Shown piece by piece: positions 29,735 through 36,822 of a stretch of 39,835 bases of DNA; positions within the stretch are counted from its first letter, which is position 1; each line of letters opens with the position of its first letter. Position numbers and translations under genes: made by a program. The DNA is taken from the IMG/VR virus record IMGVR_UViG_3300027902_000018, positions 1 to 39,835 of that record; one strand, written 5' to 3'. Under the pieces are notes generated by a model that was not told the origin of the DNA, searched no databases, and was given only the letters and a program-made list of their open reading frames with translations. This DNA is from a virus.

Positions 29735-30104
29735 AAATGTTACCAACAACTGTAAGTGTCATTCTATCGATTAATCTTAGTGGATAGTCACCACAACCAA
29801 AACAACTATTTATGAATATAATATCTTGCTTTACTCTTACATCATTGGGTGCACCAGGGAACCATGCTGTTACGGTGTCACCTTCATAAACTTCTGTTCC
29901 GTCCTGATCTTTGAGTCCAGTATATTGCATAAGAATAAAATTTTCTTCACCATTATAGCCATTTGATAGTACAACGCTTTCTATTTCAGACAGGCAACAA
30001 TGTGCCCGTATTACTTCGCCTGATAAGAGCCAATCTATACGATCAACATAGTCATACATTTTTTTATTGAGTTTATCCCATGCGCGAAATTTTATCTCTC
30101 TCAT
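29724..30104 (-). CDS. YopX-family protein
   Basis: 126 residues. MREIKFRAWDKLNKKMYD, then LMQYTGLKDQDGTEVYEGD and a terminal beta strand, VVGNIYET, are the hallmarks of YopX, a family very common in phages with unknown function. Full length. Four-base overlap with the radical-SAM gene. Confidence 0.9.
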   Translation of the reverse strand: MREIKFRAWDKLNKKMYDYVDRIDWLLSGEVIRAHCCLSEIESVVLSNGYNGEENFILMQYTGLKDQDGTEVYEGDTVTAWFPGAPNDVRVKQDIIFINSCFGCGDYPLRLIDRMTLTVVGNIYET

Positions 30105-30862
30105 GTTCTTCTCCTTATTCCAACTGCTTCACAATATCCTCCCCAATTGATAAATGTACCAAGAGGAGATACAACCAAATCTGTTTCATTATAGTTGCCG
30201 TCTTTATGTGTATAATAACCGATTCTTCTTCCTCTATACTCTAAGAAAATTAAACCATAGTTTGTTTTTTTAAGTTCTTTGAATCCAAATTCTTCAAATC
30301 TATCTAATAAGGAATATGTGCCTAATATATCCTCACATATCGTAATATTCTCTTCTTTGAAGAAATCTACAATCCATCTTACTCCTTGTCCTTCTCCCAT
30401 ATTTTCTTTACATAATGGGATATTGATTCTTATATTTTCTACACCAAAAATTTCCTCTGCTTCTCTTAACTTTTTAATGATCCTTACAATTGAATTAGGA
30501 TATGTACCTGTTAATTCGGAATATCCACTGATAACTGCAATGGAAATATTGATTCCTTCCAACCCACAACTTTTCCAAAGTAACATTATATCTTTGTCAA
30601 GTAAAGAACCATTTGTTGTTAATCTCACTCGTTTAGATGCTCTTTTAGATGTTCTGATATAAGATGAAAGATCAGGTAAAAGCGTCGATTCCCCTCCCAT
30701 AATAGTACAATAGTTAAAATATTGTTTAGGATATAAATTTATAATATCATTTAATTGAGAAAGATTTAGAACCTTATCACTTTTATCTTTCTGATAACAG
30801 AATTTGCATTTGTAGTTACAATATAAATTTGTTATGACTCGTAAACCTTCAAGTGGTTTCAT
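30101..30862 (-). CDS. Radical-SAM enzyme (MoaA/SPASM-like)
   Basis: 253 residues from the ATG that overlaps the previous stop (ATGA); an in-frame ATG five codons earlier is inside that gene. CNYKCKFC (C15, C19, C22) binds the 4Fe-4S cluster, IMGGESTLLPDL is the GGE-type SAM-binding motif and RLTTNGSLLD the next strand. It is shorter than MoaA, and the C-terminal Cys (GGYCEAVG) is single, so there is no full second cluster. Substrate unknown; placement in the NAD operon is suggestive only. Confidence 0.8.
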   Translation of the reverse strand: MKPLEGLRVITNLYCNYKCKFCYQKDKSDKVLNLSQLNDIINLYPKQYFNYCTIMGGESTLLPDLSSYIRTSKRASKRVRLTTNGSLLDKDIMLLWKSCGLEGINISIAVISGYSELTGTYPNSIVRIIKKLREAEEIFGVENIRINIPLCKENMGEGQGVRWIVDFFKEENITICEDILGTYSLLDRFEEFGFKELKKTNYGLIFLEYRGRRIGYYTHKDGNYNETDLVVSPLGTFINWGGYCEAVGIRRRT

Positions 30863-31047
30863 AGACCTCTCATCCATTTTTCAAATAGTACATCATCATG
30901 TACTATTGTATTGAAAAATAATTCCCTTTCTTTTTCAAATTGCACTTTACATTCCTCAGAACACACAATATCTCCATCTTCATCTAAAATGATACCATCC
31001 TCAATTATTTTTCCACATTGATAGCATTTCATACTTTCTTCTTTCAT
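30859..31047 (-). CDS. Small zinc-finger protein
   Basis: 62 residues. CYQCGKIIEDG...CSEEC (residues 8-33) is a four-Cys zinc finger of the MYM/TRASH-like kind. The C-terminal half is an acidic helix. Overlaps both neighbours by four bases. A second in-frame ATG just before CYQCG is an alternative start. Confidence 0.65.
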   Translation of the reverse strand: MKEESMKCYQCGKIIEDGIILDEDGDIVCSEECKVQFEKERELFFNTIVHDDVLFEKWMRGL

Positions 31048-31520
31048 ATCTTTTCTTTCAAATCATAAACACTTACATTGATATCGCTAAGAGTTTCATT
31101 GATAATGATTTCTACTTCTTCCCAAATACCTCCAGCTAATCCACAACCAATTCTGGGCATATGAATTGAAGCTATTCGAGCCTTTGCTTCTAAGGCTACT
31201 GTCATCAAGCATCTTCTAAGTGCATCATAACGAATAGGTGGTACACCATTTTCTTTCCATACCTTATGTTGTGCTATCATATTGGCGATCCATATTCTAT
31301 CAGTTACTCTAACCATTTGAACTTTACCAAGTGCAAACTTATCATAAATAAGAGTACCTTTATACCAATTCTTATACATTATTTCAGGTTCTCTCCATTT
31401 TTTAGAAATCGCTAAAACAAAACCTCGACCCCATAGACCAAGATCGTTACAGATATGACATACGACCTTACTACCATCTCCAACTGGGGCTGTAGCATCA
31501 CCTTTTAAGTAGGTAATCAT
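31044..31520 (-). CDS. Macro-domain protein (ADP-ribose binding/hydrolase)
   Basis: 158 residues. MITYLKGDATAP followed by VVCHICNDLGLWGRGFVLAI, MIAQHKVWKENGVPPIRYDA, and SIHMPRIGCGLAGGIWEEVE form a complete macro fold of the Poa1p/TARG-like type. Members bind ADP-ribose and remove it from phosphate, protein or DNA ends. The conserved GCGLAGG loop that holds the diphosphate is intact. In this operon it probably recycles or reverses ADP-ribosylation. Confidence 0.88.
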   Translation of the reverse strand: MITYLKGDATAPVGDGSKVVCHICNDLGLWGRGFVLAISKKWREPEIMYKNWYKGTLIYDKFALGKVQMVRVTDRIWIANMIAQHKVWKENGVPPIRYDALRRCLMTVALEAKARIASIHMPRIGCGLAGGIWEEVEIIINETLSDINVSVYDLKEKI

Positions 31521-31535
31521 TATTTTTCTTTTACA

Positions 31536-31733
31536 TCAATCTCCCTTGACCTCTTTGGCCTTGACTTCTATAGTAATAACATTTTCTGCATAATTGAAAG
31601 TACGGCATAAAACTATACATAATTGATCTTTTAGTATTATCAAATCATTTTCACTTGGTAAAACTTGATAGTATGAAATATCTATTTCTGTTTCCAAATG
31701 TGGGGATGAAAGTGAATTAACTCTTAATTTCAT
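31536..31733 (-). CDS. Small beta-rich hypothetical protein
   Basis: 65 residues from the ATG after GGAGG; an upstream in-frame ATG precedes that site. Begins MKLRVNSLSSPHLETEIDIS and ends ITIEVKAKEVKGD, probably a small beta barrel. No recognised family. Confidence 0.55.
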   Translation of the reverse strand: MKLRVNSLSSPHLETEIDISYYQVLPSENDLIILKDQLCIVLCRTFNYAENVITIEVKAKEVKGD

Positions 31734-31789
31734 TTTTCCTCCGATACCAATTCGCATTCAAAGCATCCTTCATATTTTTAGCTCTTAAC

Positions 31790-32188
31790 TTAATAACTCC
31801 TTGGTTTTAGCTTCAATATTTTATCTATAGTCTCCCAAGTTATATGATTACATCCTATATTGAAACCTTCTTCGTTGATATCAGTAACATGATATTTGTT
31901 ATTTCCTATTATAATACGATCATCGAAAACATTGAAATCTTTTTTGAAATATTCATCAACAGATAAGATAGTAAATCCTTGTTTACGAAAATAATCAAGA
32001 TTTCCATATGTTAACTGTTCATCATCATCTATTCTGATACAAGCGTTTTCACCATACGTCAGAACAGCAGCTATATTAAAATTAAATGATTTTCTACCCA
32101 TTGTTGAACCCCATTTTTTCCCTAAAGAAAATTGGTGTTCTTGTACGGCTCTACTTAAAAATTGATTTGGAACATGAACTACTATCAT
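31790..32188 (-). CDS. Hypothetical protein
   Basis: 132 residues, with a start that overlaps the RlmN-like stop (ATGA). The N-terminus (FLSRAVQEHQFSLGKKWGST) is helical, followed by an alpha/beta region (YGENACIRIDDDEQLTYGNL) and a repeat-like C-terminus. No known motif. Located between the RlmN-like and macro-domain genes. Confidence 0.55.
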   Translation of the reverse strand: MIVVHVPNQFLSRAVQEHQFSLGKKWGSTMGRKSFNFNIAAVLTYGENACIRIDDDEQLTYGNLDYFRKQGFTILSVDEYFKKDFNVFDDRIIIGNNKYHVTDINEEGFNIGCNHITWETIDKILKLKPRSY

Positions 32189-33012
32189 AGTATATTCTCC
32201 TGTTCAATTATACCTTTTCCAAGGTGATTTTTCTCCGAAATTTCATTTTTGTTAATTGGAGACAATTTGATAAAGAAATATTTTGGATCAAAATATTTTT
32301 TCAATTTTTCAATATCGAAATCTTTTTCATCTACCAATGTTAGATTTAAAGTTGTTTTTAAATCACTATTTGTTCTAATTTGTCCCAACTCTTTAAGAGT
32401 CATTTTTTTACTCCAAGGTATTAACCAATCACGTCTTTTTTCATCCAAAGAATGTAAAGAAATTTGTAGAGTGATGTTTCCTCTTATCCAACTGAAATCA
32501 GAACCTTTGATTCCAATTGTTGATACATAATGATGAACTGGTAACTTTAACTCTTCAGCTTCATGATAAACAAAATCATTAACTTTTTTTATCGCTTTCT
32601 TCACATTATCAATATTTAGAAAAGGTTCACCCATTCTTGTATAGTTGATCTTGAACTCTTTTGATTTGCTTGGAACATAAGTTGGACTTCCGTCTTGTAT
32701 TTGATTTTGTCTCAAGATGAAGATAATTTGGTCTATGATTTCTCTATCTGTTAAATTTCTCCATTTAGGAAGTTTTGCTGTTGCACAAAATTTACAACCA
32801 ACAGGGCAACCACTCATCGTGGAAACACCAACCATCCACCGTTCATTACGGTCACCAATTTCACAATTCTGTAGTTGATTAGAACCTTGATTCTTAGCAT
32901 CCTTTGTATAGTAGGGGAGAAAGGTATCTGTTACTTCAATAGGATATTCATCACCTAATTGAAGAGAATATACACAACCATTCTTAAATGATTTACTTTT
33001 GATTATTTTCAT
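32185..33012 (-). CDS. RlmN-like radical-SAM methyltransferase, short form
   Basis: 275 residues. VGVSTMSGCPVGCKFCATAK holds the cluster Cys69, Cys73 and Cys76; NYTRMGEPFLNIDNV is the GEP motif; HHYVSTIGI and LQISLHSLDEKRRDWLIPW are further RlmN landmarks. RlmN methylates C2 of adenine in 23S rRNA and some tRNA. E. coli RlmN has 384 residues and needs a C-terminal Cys that carries the methyl group; this protein ends before that region and has no Cys near its end, so the chemistry may differ. Confidence 0.8.
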   Translation of the reverse strand: MKIIKSKSFKNGCVYSLQLGDEYPIEVTDTFLPYYTKDAKNQGSNQLQNCEIGDRNERWMVGVSTMSGCPVGCKFCATAKLPKWRNLTDREIIDQIIFILRQNQIQDGSPTYVPSKSKEFKINYTRMGEPFLNIDNVKKAIKKVNDFVYHEAEELKLPVHHYVSTIGIKGSDFSWIRGNITLQISLHSLDEKRRDWLIPWSKKMTLKELGQIRTNSDLKTTLNLTLVDEKDFDIEKLKKYFDPKYFFIKLSPINKNEISEKNHLGKGIIEQENIL

Positions 33013-33640
33013 TATTTTTTAAATGCTCCTCATAAGTTATAGATTTATGTCCAGCTTCACAAATAGGACATTTAGGTCCTTCACATTTCACATTATGCAC
33101 AGGAAAACGAACTTCGTTTTTTACATTAAGTGCAGGGATCACATGCGCAGGTGAACAAAAGAATAAATCTTTATGAATAATATCACTTCTTACTCTCATC
33201 AAAATTTTTCCTAAAAGGTTTTGACCTTTCCATTTTGTTTCACTATAAGCATCAGGATTATCTTCATTCAATCCTATACCCCAAATTCTATCATATGGGG
33301 AAGCTTCAGCAAGAGTTTTATCACCAGTTTCAATCAATATTTTTTTCAAAGATTCATTTTGATCGAATTTGTTATAACATGCTATATACATGAATCCTTC
33401 TCTTACTTGTATCCAATCTGCCTCAATATATTCTTTTACTTTTCTACCTGCTCGTTTGCAAGCTAATGGATCACTATCATTCAAAATAATTGTGGCAGCA
33501 TCTTTATCTTCGAAATACATAGCTTTCAGATACATAAAGTATTGCTCAGAACTTGACCATTCATGATTGCTTGCTTTGAATTTACATTTATGGAAATTGG
33601 AAAAAGGACCACCCCAAAATAGAATCATACTATCTTTCAT
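32993..33640 (-). CDS. NADAR-domain protein (ADP-ribose/N-glycosidase family)
   Basis: 215 residues. FWGGPFSNFHKCKFKASNHE followed by SSEQYFMYLKAMYF, ACKRAGRKVKEY, and IWGIGLNEDNPDAYSETKWK followed by GQNLLGKILMRVR are the YbiA/NADAR fold. NADAR proteins cleave N-glycosidic bonds in riboflavin precursors, and some remove ADP-ribose from guanine in DNA. The last 55 residues add a Cys cluster (KCEGPKCPICEAGH), a likely zinc site. In an NAD operon, reversal of DNA ADP-ribosylation by host DarT-type toxins is an attractive role. Confidence 0.85.
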   Translation of the reverse strand: MKDSMILFWGGPFSNFHKCKFKASNHEWSSSEQYFMYLKAMYFEDKDAATIILNDSDPLACKRAGRKVKEYIEADWIQVREGFMYIACYNKFDQNESLKKILIETGDKTLAEASPYDRIWGIGLNEDNPDAYSETKWKGQNLLGKILMRVRSDIIHKDLFFCSPAHVIPALNVKNEVRFPVHNVKCEGPKCPICEAGHKSITYEEHLKNNENNQK

Positions 33641-33810
33641 TTATTATTCTCCTTCGTATACTCATAAGTTAAAAGACTTTCATGTACAACAAAACTTTTA
33701 CCACTATTTAAATATATTAGAAAGTATTCATTAGGATACTTACTTATAATTTTACCTCTTTCAGAATCTTTTGTCCCAAACCTAAATATTATTCTATCCC
33801 CTATTTTCAT
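33637..33810 (-). CDS. 57-residue beta-barrel-like protein
   Basis: ATG and TGA both overlap neighbours in ATGA, so it is locked between the NMNAT and NADAR genes. Reads MKIGDRIIFRFGTKDSERGK, then SKYPNEYFLIYLNSGKSFVV, a KOW/SH3-like pattern. Function unknown. Confidence 0.65.
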   Translation of the reverse strand: MKIGDRIIFRFGTKDSERGKIISKYPNEYFLIYLNSGKSFVVHESLLTYEYTKENNK

Positions 33811-34838
33811 ACCCTACCTTTGAAGTAATTGATAATATCAAAATGATCTTCAAATAAAACATCTGACATCTTTTCTACTTGTTGAAATGAAATCCATTTG
33901 GCTTGCGCTGCATCATCTTGACCTTTTAGTTTCATAAGAGGCCCAGGTTTCAATACAATCATATAAGCCATTGTAAAAGTTCTACCACGTAAGGATCTTG
34001 TAGGATAGTCAAACTCATTCTTGTCTCTGATAAGAGACTTGAGTGTTTCTTTTGATAATTTAATAGAAGTTTCTTCCATCAATTCTCTTATTGCGGCATC
34101 CACCCAAAACTCATTTTCTTTAACAAAACCTCCAGGTAATGCCCATAAGCCTTTACCAGGTTCCTTTTTTCTTTTTACAAGTGCTACATTATCTGATTGA
34201 AATACTACAACATCCGCTGTTACATGCTGAGCTGGATATGGTAGTACCGAATATTTTTTCTTGTAATTTTTTACAAAATCAAACCAATCTTTGATATTCA
34301 AATAACCAGATGTATGAAAAAAATGATTCAAATAACTTTTTGTTGATAAAGGAATATCATCATCGTGCAGATGCATTATACCTTGATTGAAATAAGTTTC
34401 TCGAAGTTCAGTTGCATGAACATCATATATCGATCCTGTTTCAATATGTTCCCATTGCGGAAAAAGATTGAAGTAATTAGTGTCTTCACTTTTATGACCA
34501 ATTATACCAATTTTCATACCATATTCAAAAATATAGGCATTCACATGAGTGGAAACTTCTTGAGCCCATTGTATATCGTTGTAGTAGTAATCTCGAGCAT
34601 GAGTGAATGAAACTCTTGGTCTTTCTTCTTCAGTCAGAGCAAGCAAAATCATTTCTCTTCGTTCAGGCATAGTAAATGGGTTTTTTGGATCTCTTGGACG
34701 AAATGCAGAACCGATAACGATAATTAACTTTTCAGAAATTTGAAGGGCTTTTTTGATAATTACTAGATGTGAATTATGGAAGATTTGAAACCGTCCAATA
34801 AATACGAGATAATCAAATTTTTTATTTTCCTTTAACAT
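33807..34838 (-). CDS. nadM: Bifunctional NMN adenylyltransferase/Nudix hydrolase
   Basis: 343 residues. Residues 8-180 are a nucleotidyltransferase: FIGRFQIFHNSHL carries the HxxH ATP site (H21, H24), and HATELRETYF the C-terminal T/S-x-x-R-type motif. It joins NMN and ATP to NAD+. Residues 205-343 are a Nudix domain with a near-perfect box from G237 to I259 (G-x5-E243-x7-R251-E-L-M-E-E), which usually hydrolyses ADP-ribose. This fusion is known from cyanobacteria and large myophages such as KVP40. First gene of the operon; its leader matches that of NAMPT. Confidence 0.93.
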   Translation of the reverse strand: MLKENKKFDYLVFIGRFQIFHNSHLVIIKKALQISEKLIIVIGSAFRPRDPKNPFTMPERREMILLALTEEERPRVSFTHARDYYYNDIQWAQEVSTHVNAYIFEYGMKIGIIGHKSEDTNYFNLFPQWEHIETGSIYDVHATELRETYFNQGIMHLHDDDIPLSTKSYLNHFFHTSGYLNIKDWFDFVKNYKKKYSVLPYPAQHVTADVVVFQSDNVALVKRKKEPGKGLWALPGGFVKENEFWVDAAIRELMEETSIKLSKETLKSLIRDKNEFDYPTRSLRGRTFTMAYMIVLKPGPLMKLKGQDDAAQAKWISFQQVEKMSDVLFEDHFDIINYFKGRV

Positions 34839-34884
34839 ATAGAAGAACCCCTTCTAATAAAATGATTGAAGACTCTATGTCTTC
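34839..34884 (-). promoter_or_regulatory. Two-hairpin RNA leader of the NMN adenylyltransferase gene
   Basis: Read on the - strand: hairpin 1 is GAAGAC-ATAGA-GTCTTC; a 12-base spacer follows; hairpin 2 is AGAAG-GGGTT-CTTCT; two bases later comes the ATG. The leader at 28431-28482 has the same plan: hairpin-1 loop AYAGA, 12-base spacer, 5-bp hairpin 2 with loop GGGTT, 2 bases to ATG. All five base pairs of hairpin 2 are kept although most bases differ. It would hide the ribosome site and regulate translation. Confidence 0.75.
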
Positions 34885-34889
34885 TAAAT

Positions 34890-34897
34890 TATTTATA
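34890..34897 (-). promoter_or_regulatory. Possible late-promoter octamer TATAAATA
   Basis: An exact TATAAATA lies 6 bases downstream of the -10 box of the sigma70-type promoter. It could let the NAD operon be transcribed late as well as early. In DNA this AT-rich an 8-base match can also be chance. Confidence 0.35.
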
Positions 34898-34903
34898 TGG
34901 GAC

Positions 34904-34932
34904 ATTATATGTTATTTTTATAAAAAAGTCAA
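34904..34932 (-). promoter_or_regulatory. Consensus sigma70-type promoter of the NAD operon
   Basis: On the - strand TTGACT and TATAAT are separated by 17 bases, 66 bases before the NMN adenylyltransferase ATG. The hexamers and spacing are identical to those of the ligase promoter at 1938-1966, so host polymerase should express both early. Confidence 0.85.
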
Positions 34933-34937
34933 GTGAA

Positions 34938-35198
34938 TTAATCATTTCCCTTCTCTACCGATTGTTCAACCTCCATCCAAAGATGCTCGGTGACAATGCA
35001 TCCAACCATGTCTGTACCCATTACATATTCTGCTTCATATTGTGCATCAAATTTCCGACCTTTGTTTGGGTCGGTTGTCCATCTATGGGGACTATCCCAA
35101 TATCCAAATGGAGCTTGTTCGTTCGCACTCATCCACCAATGCGGAACCCCATCTATTATTTTTTCAATCATCCAAAAACTTTGAGTTATTTCATCCAT
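34938..35198 (-). CDS. Small phage protein
   Basis: 86 residues, Trp-rich: FWMIEKIIDGVPHWWMSANE, PFGYWDSPHRWTTDPNKGRK. It has the pattern of a protein group common in phages (GxPxWW...W..DPNKA..F) with no known function. It ends six bases before the NAD-operon promoter. The ribosome site is weak. Confidence 0.6.
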   Translation of the reverse strand: MDEITQSFWMIEKIIDGVPHWWMSANEQAPFGYWDSPHRWTTDPNKGRKFDAQYEAEYVMGTDMVGCIVTEHLWMEVEQSVEKGND

Positions 35199-35204
35199 TT
35201 TAAT

Positions 35205-35375
35205 TTATTTCTTACAGCAGAATTTGAATTTTTTACCGCTACCACAGGCGCACGGTGAATATAGTTTAAGCGTGATCAAACGAAAATTGTGTACCATGAG
35301 GGTTAGATCAACATGTATTGGAAGGACAGAAAAAATATTTCGTCGAGGTTGCTGTGATAAAATTCTAGTATTCAT
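35205..35375 (-). CDS. 56-residue SEC-C zinc-motif protein
   Basis: Preceded by AAGGAGG and joined to the gene before it by an ATGA. The C-terminus, SPCACGSGKKFKFCCKK, is a SEC-C zinc-binding motif like that of SecA and many small proteins. The N-terminal 38 residues are basic and without clear fold. SEC-C motifs mediate ribosome or chaperone contacts; here the role is unknown. Confidence 0.7.
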   Translation of the reverse strand: MNTRILSQQPRRNIFSVLPIHVDLTLMVHNFRLITLKLYSPCACGSGKKFKFCCKK

Positions 35376-35689
35376 AACTTCCTCCTTAATTCAAAACTCT
35401 TCATGTATTTTTTAAAAATTTTTGTATTTTCATAATCGAAATCGAAACCAAACAGTATGAAAATAAAGAATAGAAATTCATTAATAGTCCAAATGATAGA
35501 TTTGATAATGTATATAAGCAGGAATATTGGCCATATTAAAGATTTTCTGGCTACTTTTGGAGTAAGTTTTTCATAATAATCATACATTTCTCCTTCATAA
35601 AATTTGATTTTTGATGTTTTATCTACAATATAACACCAAATTCCAAGAAGATAAGTAATTATTCCCAACACTATAAAATATAAAGTCAT
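35372..35689 (-). CDS. Membrane protein
   Basis: 105 residues with AGGAG. A hydrophobic span at residues 2-22 (YFIVLGIITYLLGIWCYIV) and one or two more at 52-82 (WPIFLLIYIIKSIIW, FLFFIFILFGF). The C-terminal tail is basic. Probably an inner-membrane protein of two or three spans. Function unknown. Confidence 0.6.
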   Translation of the reverse strand: MTLYFIVLGIITYLLGIWCYIVDKTSKIKFYEGEMYDYYEKLTPKVARKSLIWPIFLLIYIIKSIIWTINEFLFFIFILFGFDFDYENTKIFKKYMKSFELRRKL

Positions 35690-35774
35690 CCTTTTCTCCT
35701 CATAAAAAGGGAGGTGACGGCTCGGTTCGGATTAAATCAATTTCGTTCCGATACTCACACCGCCACCGATGAAG

Positions 35775-36428
35775 CTATTCTAATCTATGCATATTTGCTA
35801 TCTTCAAAAAATCTTCTTCACTATATTTCAAGTGAAGCATTTGTGCTAACATCGTGTCATAATCAGGTACTTCAACTGCAGGATGAGCACAAAGACGATG
35901 TTTGATTGAACCGTCTGCATTTAATACATTAATATTTGCTACCCTTCCTTTCTTGATAAGATATTTATTTCCAGCTTTGGTATCAATGGGAATACATTCA
36001 TCTTTTAAGAAACGTTCCAATTGAGGAGCAGTTAAGGCATCTATAAGAAGACTTCTTGCTCTTGATTCTGCTTCCGCCTTCTCTTTTTTCTCTTTTTCAT
36101 ATCTGGCTGTTGCTTCAAGATTTCGACGATGATGTTCTGCCGCGGCTTCAATATTTCTTATCATCTCAAGAGATTCAATATAATCTATGGATTGTACGTG
36201 ATTAGCAGTGCCACCGGTGATCGTTCCGGTGATGCATTGATTCACCGTTCCATTCATAATGGGAACAGTTATTGCGCTAGTAGGATTTCCGGGTATAGTA
36301 ATAGTTCCACTATTGTTTGAAACACTAAACTCATAATGATTAGGATATTCTTGAGCAGTAGGCAAAGCTACATTTGCCCAAACACTCAAGTTACTAAGAT
36401 ATGAAGTAACTGCATTTGGTATTGGCAT
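35775..36428 (-). CDS. Chimeric protein: beta-rich N-terminus, copied 40-nt segment, conserved C-terminal domain
   Basis: 217 residues. Residues 1-76 are Thr/Ile/Gly-rich and beta-like (SVSNNSGTITIPGNPTSAIT), as in virion fibres. Then come HVQSIDYIESLE, encoded by the 40 nt shared with 1810-1849, and MIRNIEAAAEHHRRNLEATA, which looks like a natural N-terminus. The last 100 residues (TAPQLERFL...RVANINVLNADGSIKHRLCA, VPDYDTMLAQMLHLKYSEED) are a conserved phage domain of unknown role. I infer fusion of two genes through a copied piece. The 85 bases downstream hold no gene. Confidence 0.6.
   Translation of the reverse strand: MPIPNAVTSYLSNLSVWANVALPTAQEYPNHYEFSVSNNSGTITIPGNPTSAITVPIMNGTVNQCITGTITGGTANHVQSIDYIESLEMIRNIEAAAEHHRRNLEATARYEKEKKEKAEAESRARSLLIDALTAPQLERFLKDECIPIDTKAGNKYLIKKGRVANINVLNADGSIKHRLCAHPAVEVPDYDTMLAQMLHLKYSEEDFLKIANMHRLE
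36163..36202 (-). repeat. 40-nt perfect inverted copy of 1810-1849
   Basis: Joins the beta-rich N-terminal part to the conserved C-terminal part of the chimeric gene. The four bases before it also match except for one, so the crossover lies near GCT(A/G)ATCACG. Confidence 0.85.
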
Positions 36429-36713
36429 CTATCCTCCAGCCATTTGAGGAACAAGAATAATTTTTTCTAATGTTGCGTCAAATCTTTTCACCTTATCACT
36501 GGCTTCCCCTCTTTTATCTACGGAGAAAGCAGTAAATCCTTTTCTGATAAGTTTGTCAAAGGCTTCTCTTGCAGCTTCTACTTCATCTTTGTTATCTACA
36601 TTCCATACAAGTTTAGTATCTCCTCCTACCACTACTATTTTCATTCCGAGTTCTTTTTCAATTTCTTTTCGGTGTGCTTCGGAATGCGCCACCATAATTG
36701 CCATCTCAGACAT
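36429..36713 (-). CDS. Conserved phage protein ending MAGG
   Basis: 94 residues after AGGAGG. The pattern VEAAREAFDKLIRKGFTAFS...FDATLEKIILVPQMAGG matches a small protein common in phages and plasmids (xxFDPxxExIxxxPPMxGG), function unknown. It is followed without a gap by the chimeric gene whose C-terminal domain often occurs with it. Its 5' leader contains a long inverted repeat. Confidence 0.7.
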   Translation of the reverse strand: MSEMAIMVAHSEAHRKEIEKELGMKIVVVGGDTKLVWNVDNKDEVEAAREAFDKLIRKGFTAFSVDKRGEASDKVKRFDATLEKIILVPQMAGG

Positions 36714-36742
36714 ATTATTTCCTCCTTTTTAAATTGAACTAC

Positions 36743-36816
36743 TGGCGTATTGATAATCGGATTGGGCCGTGTCTTAAAACCGTTGCTCTTCTTTCTCTGA
36801 CATTATCAATACGCCA
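36743..36816. repeat. 74-bp element with perfect 15-bp terminal inverted repeats
   Basis: TGGCGTATTGATAAT (36743-36757) and ATTATCAATACGCCA (36802-36816) are perfect complements around 44 bases. The loop holds a smaller CGG/CCG pairing. It lies in the leader of the MAGG-ending gene, between it and a broken gene. It may be an RNA stem, a small insertion element or the scar of a rearrangement; no target duplication is evident. Confidence 0.7.
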
Positions 36817-36822
36817 TGAAAA

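Noticed and set aside
35714-35905. + strand frame starting GTG after GGGAGGTG
   Set aside because: It runs antisense through the conserved C-terminal domain of the chimeric gene and does not resemble a protein; the ribosome-like site is probably chance.
36743-36816. 74-bp inverted-repeat element as an insertion sequence
   Set aside because: No transposase, no target duplication and no second copy seen; kept only as a repeat.
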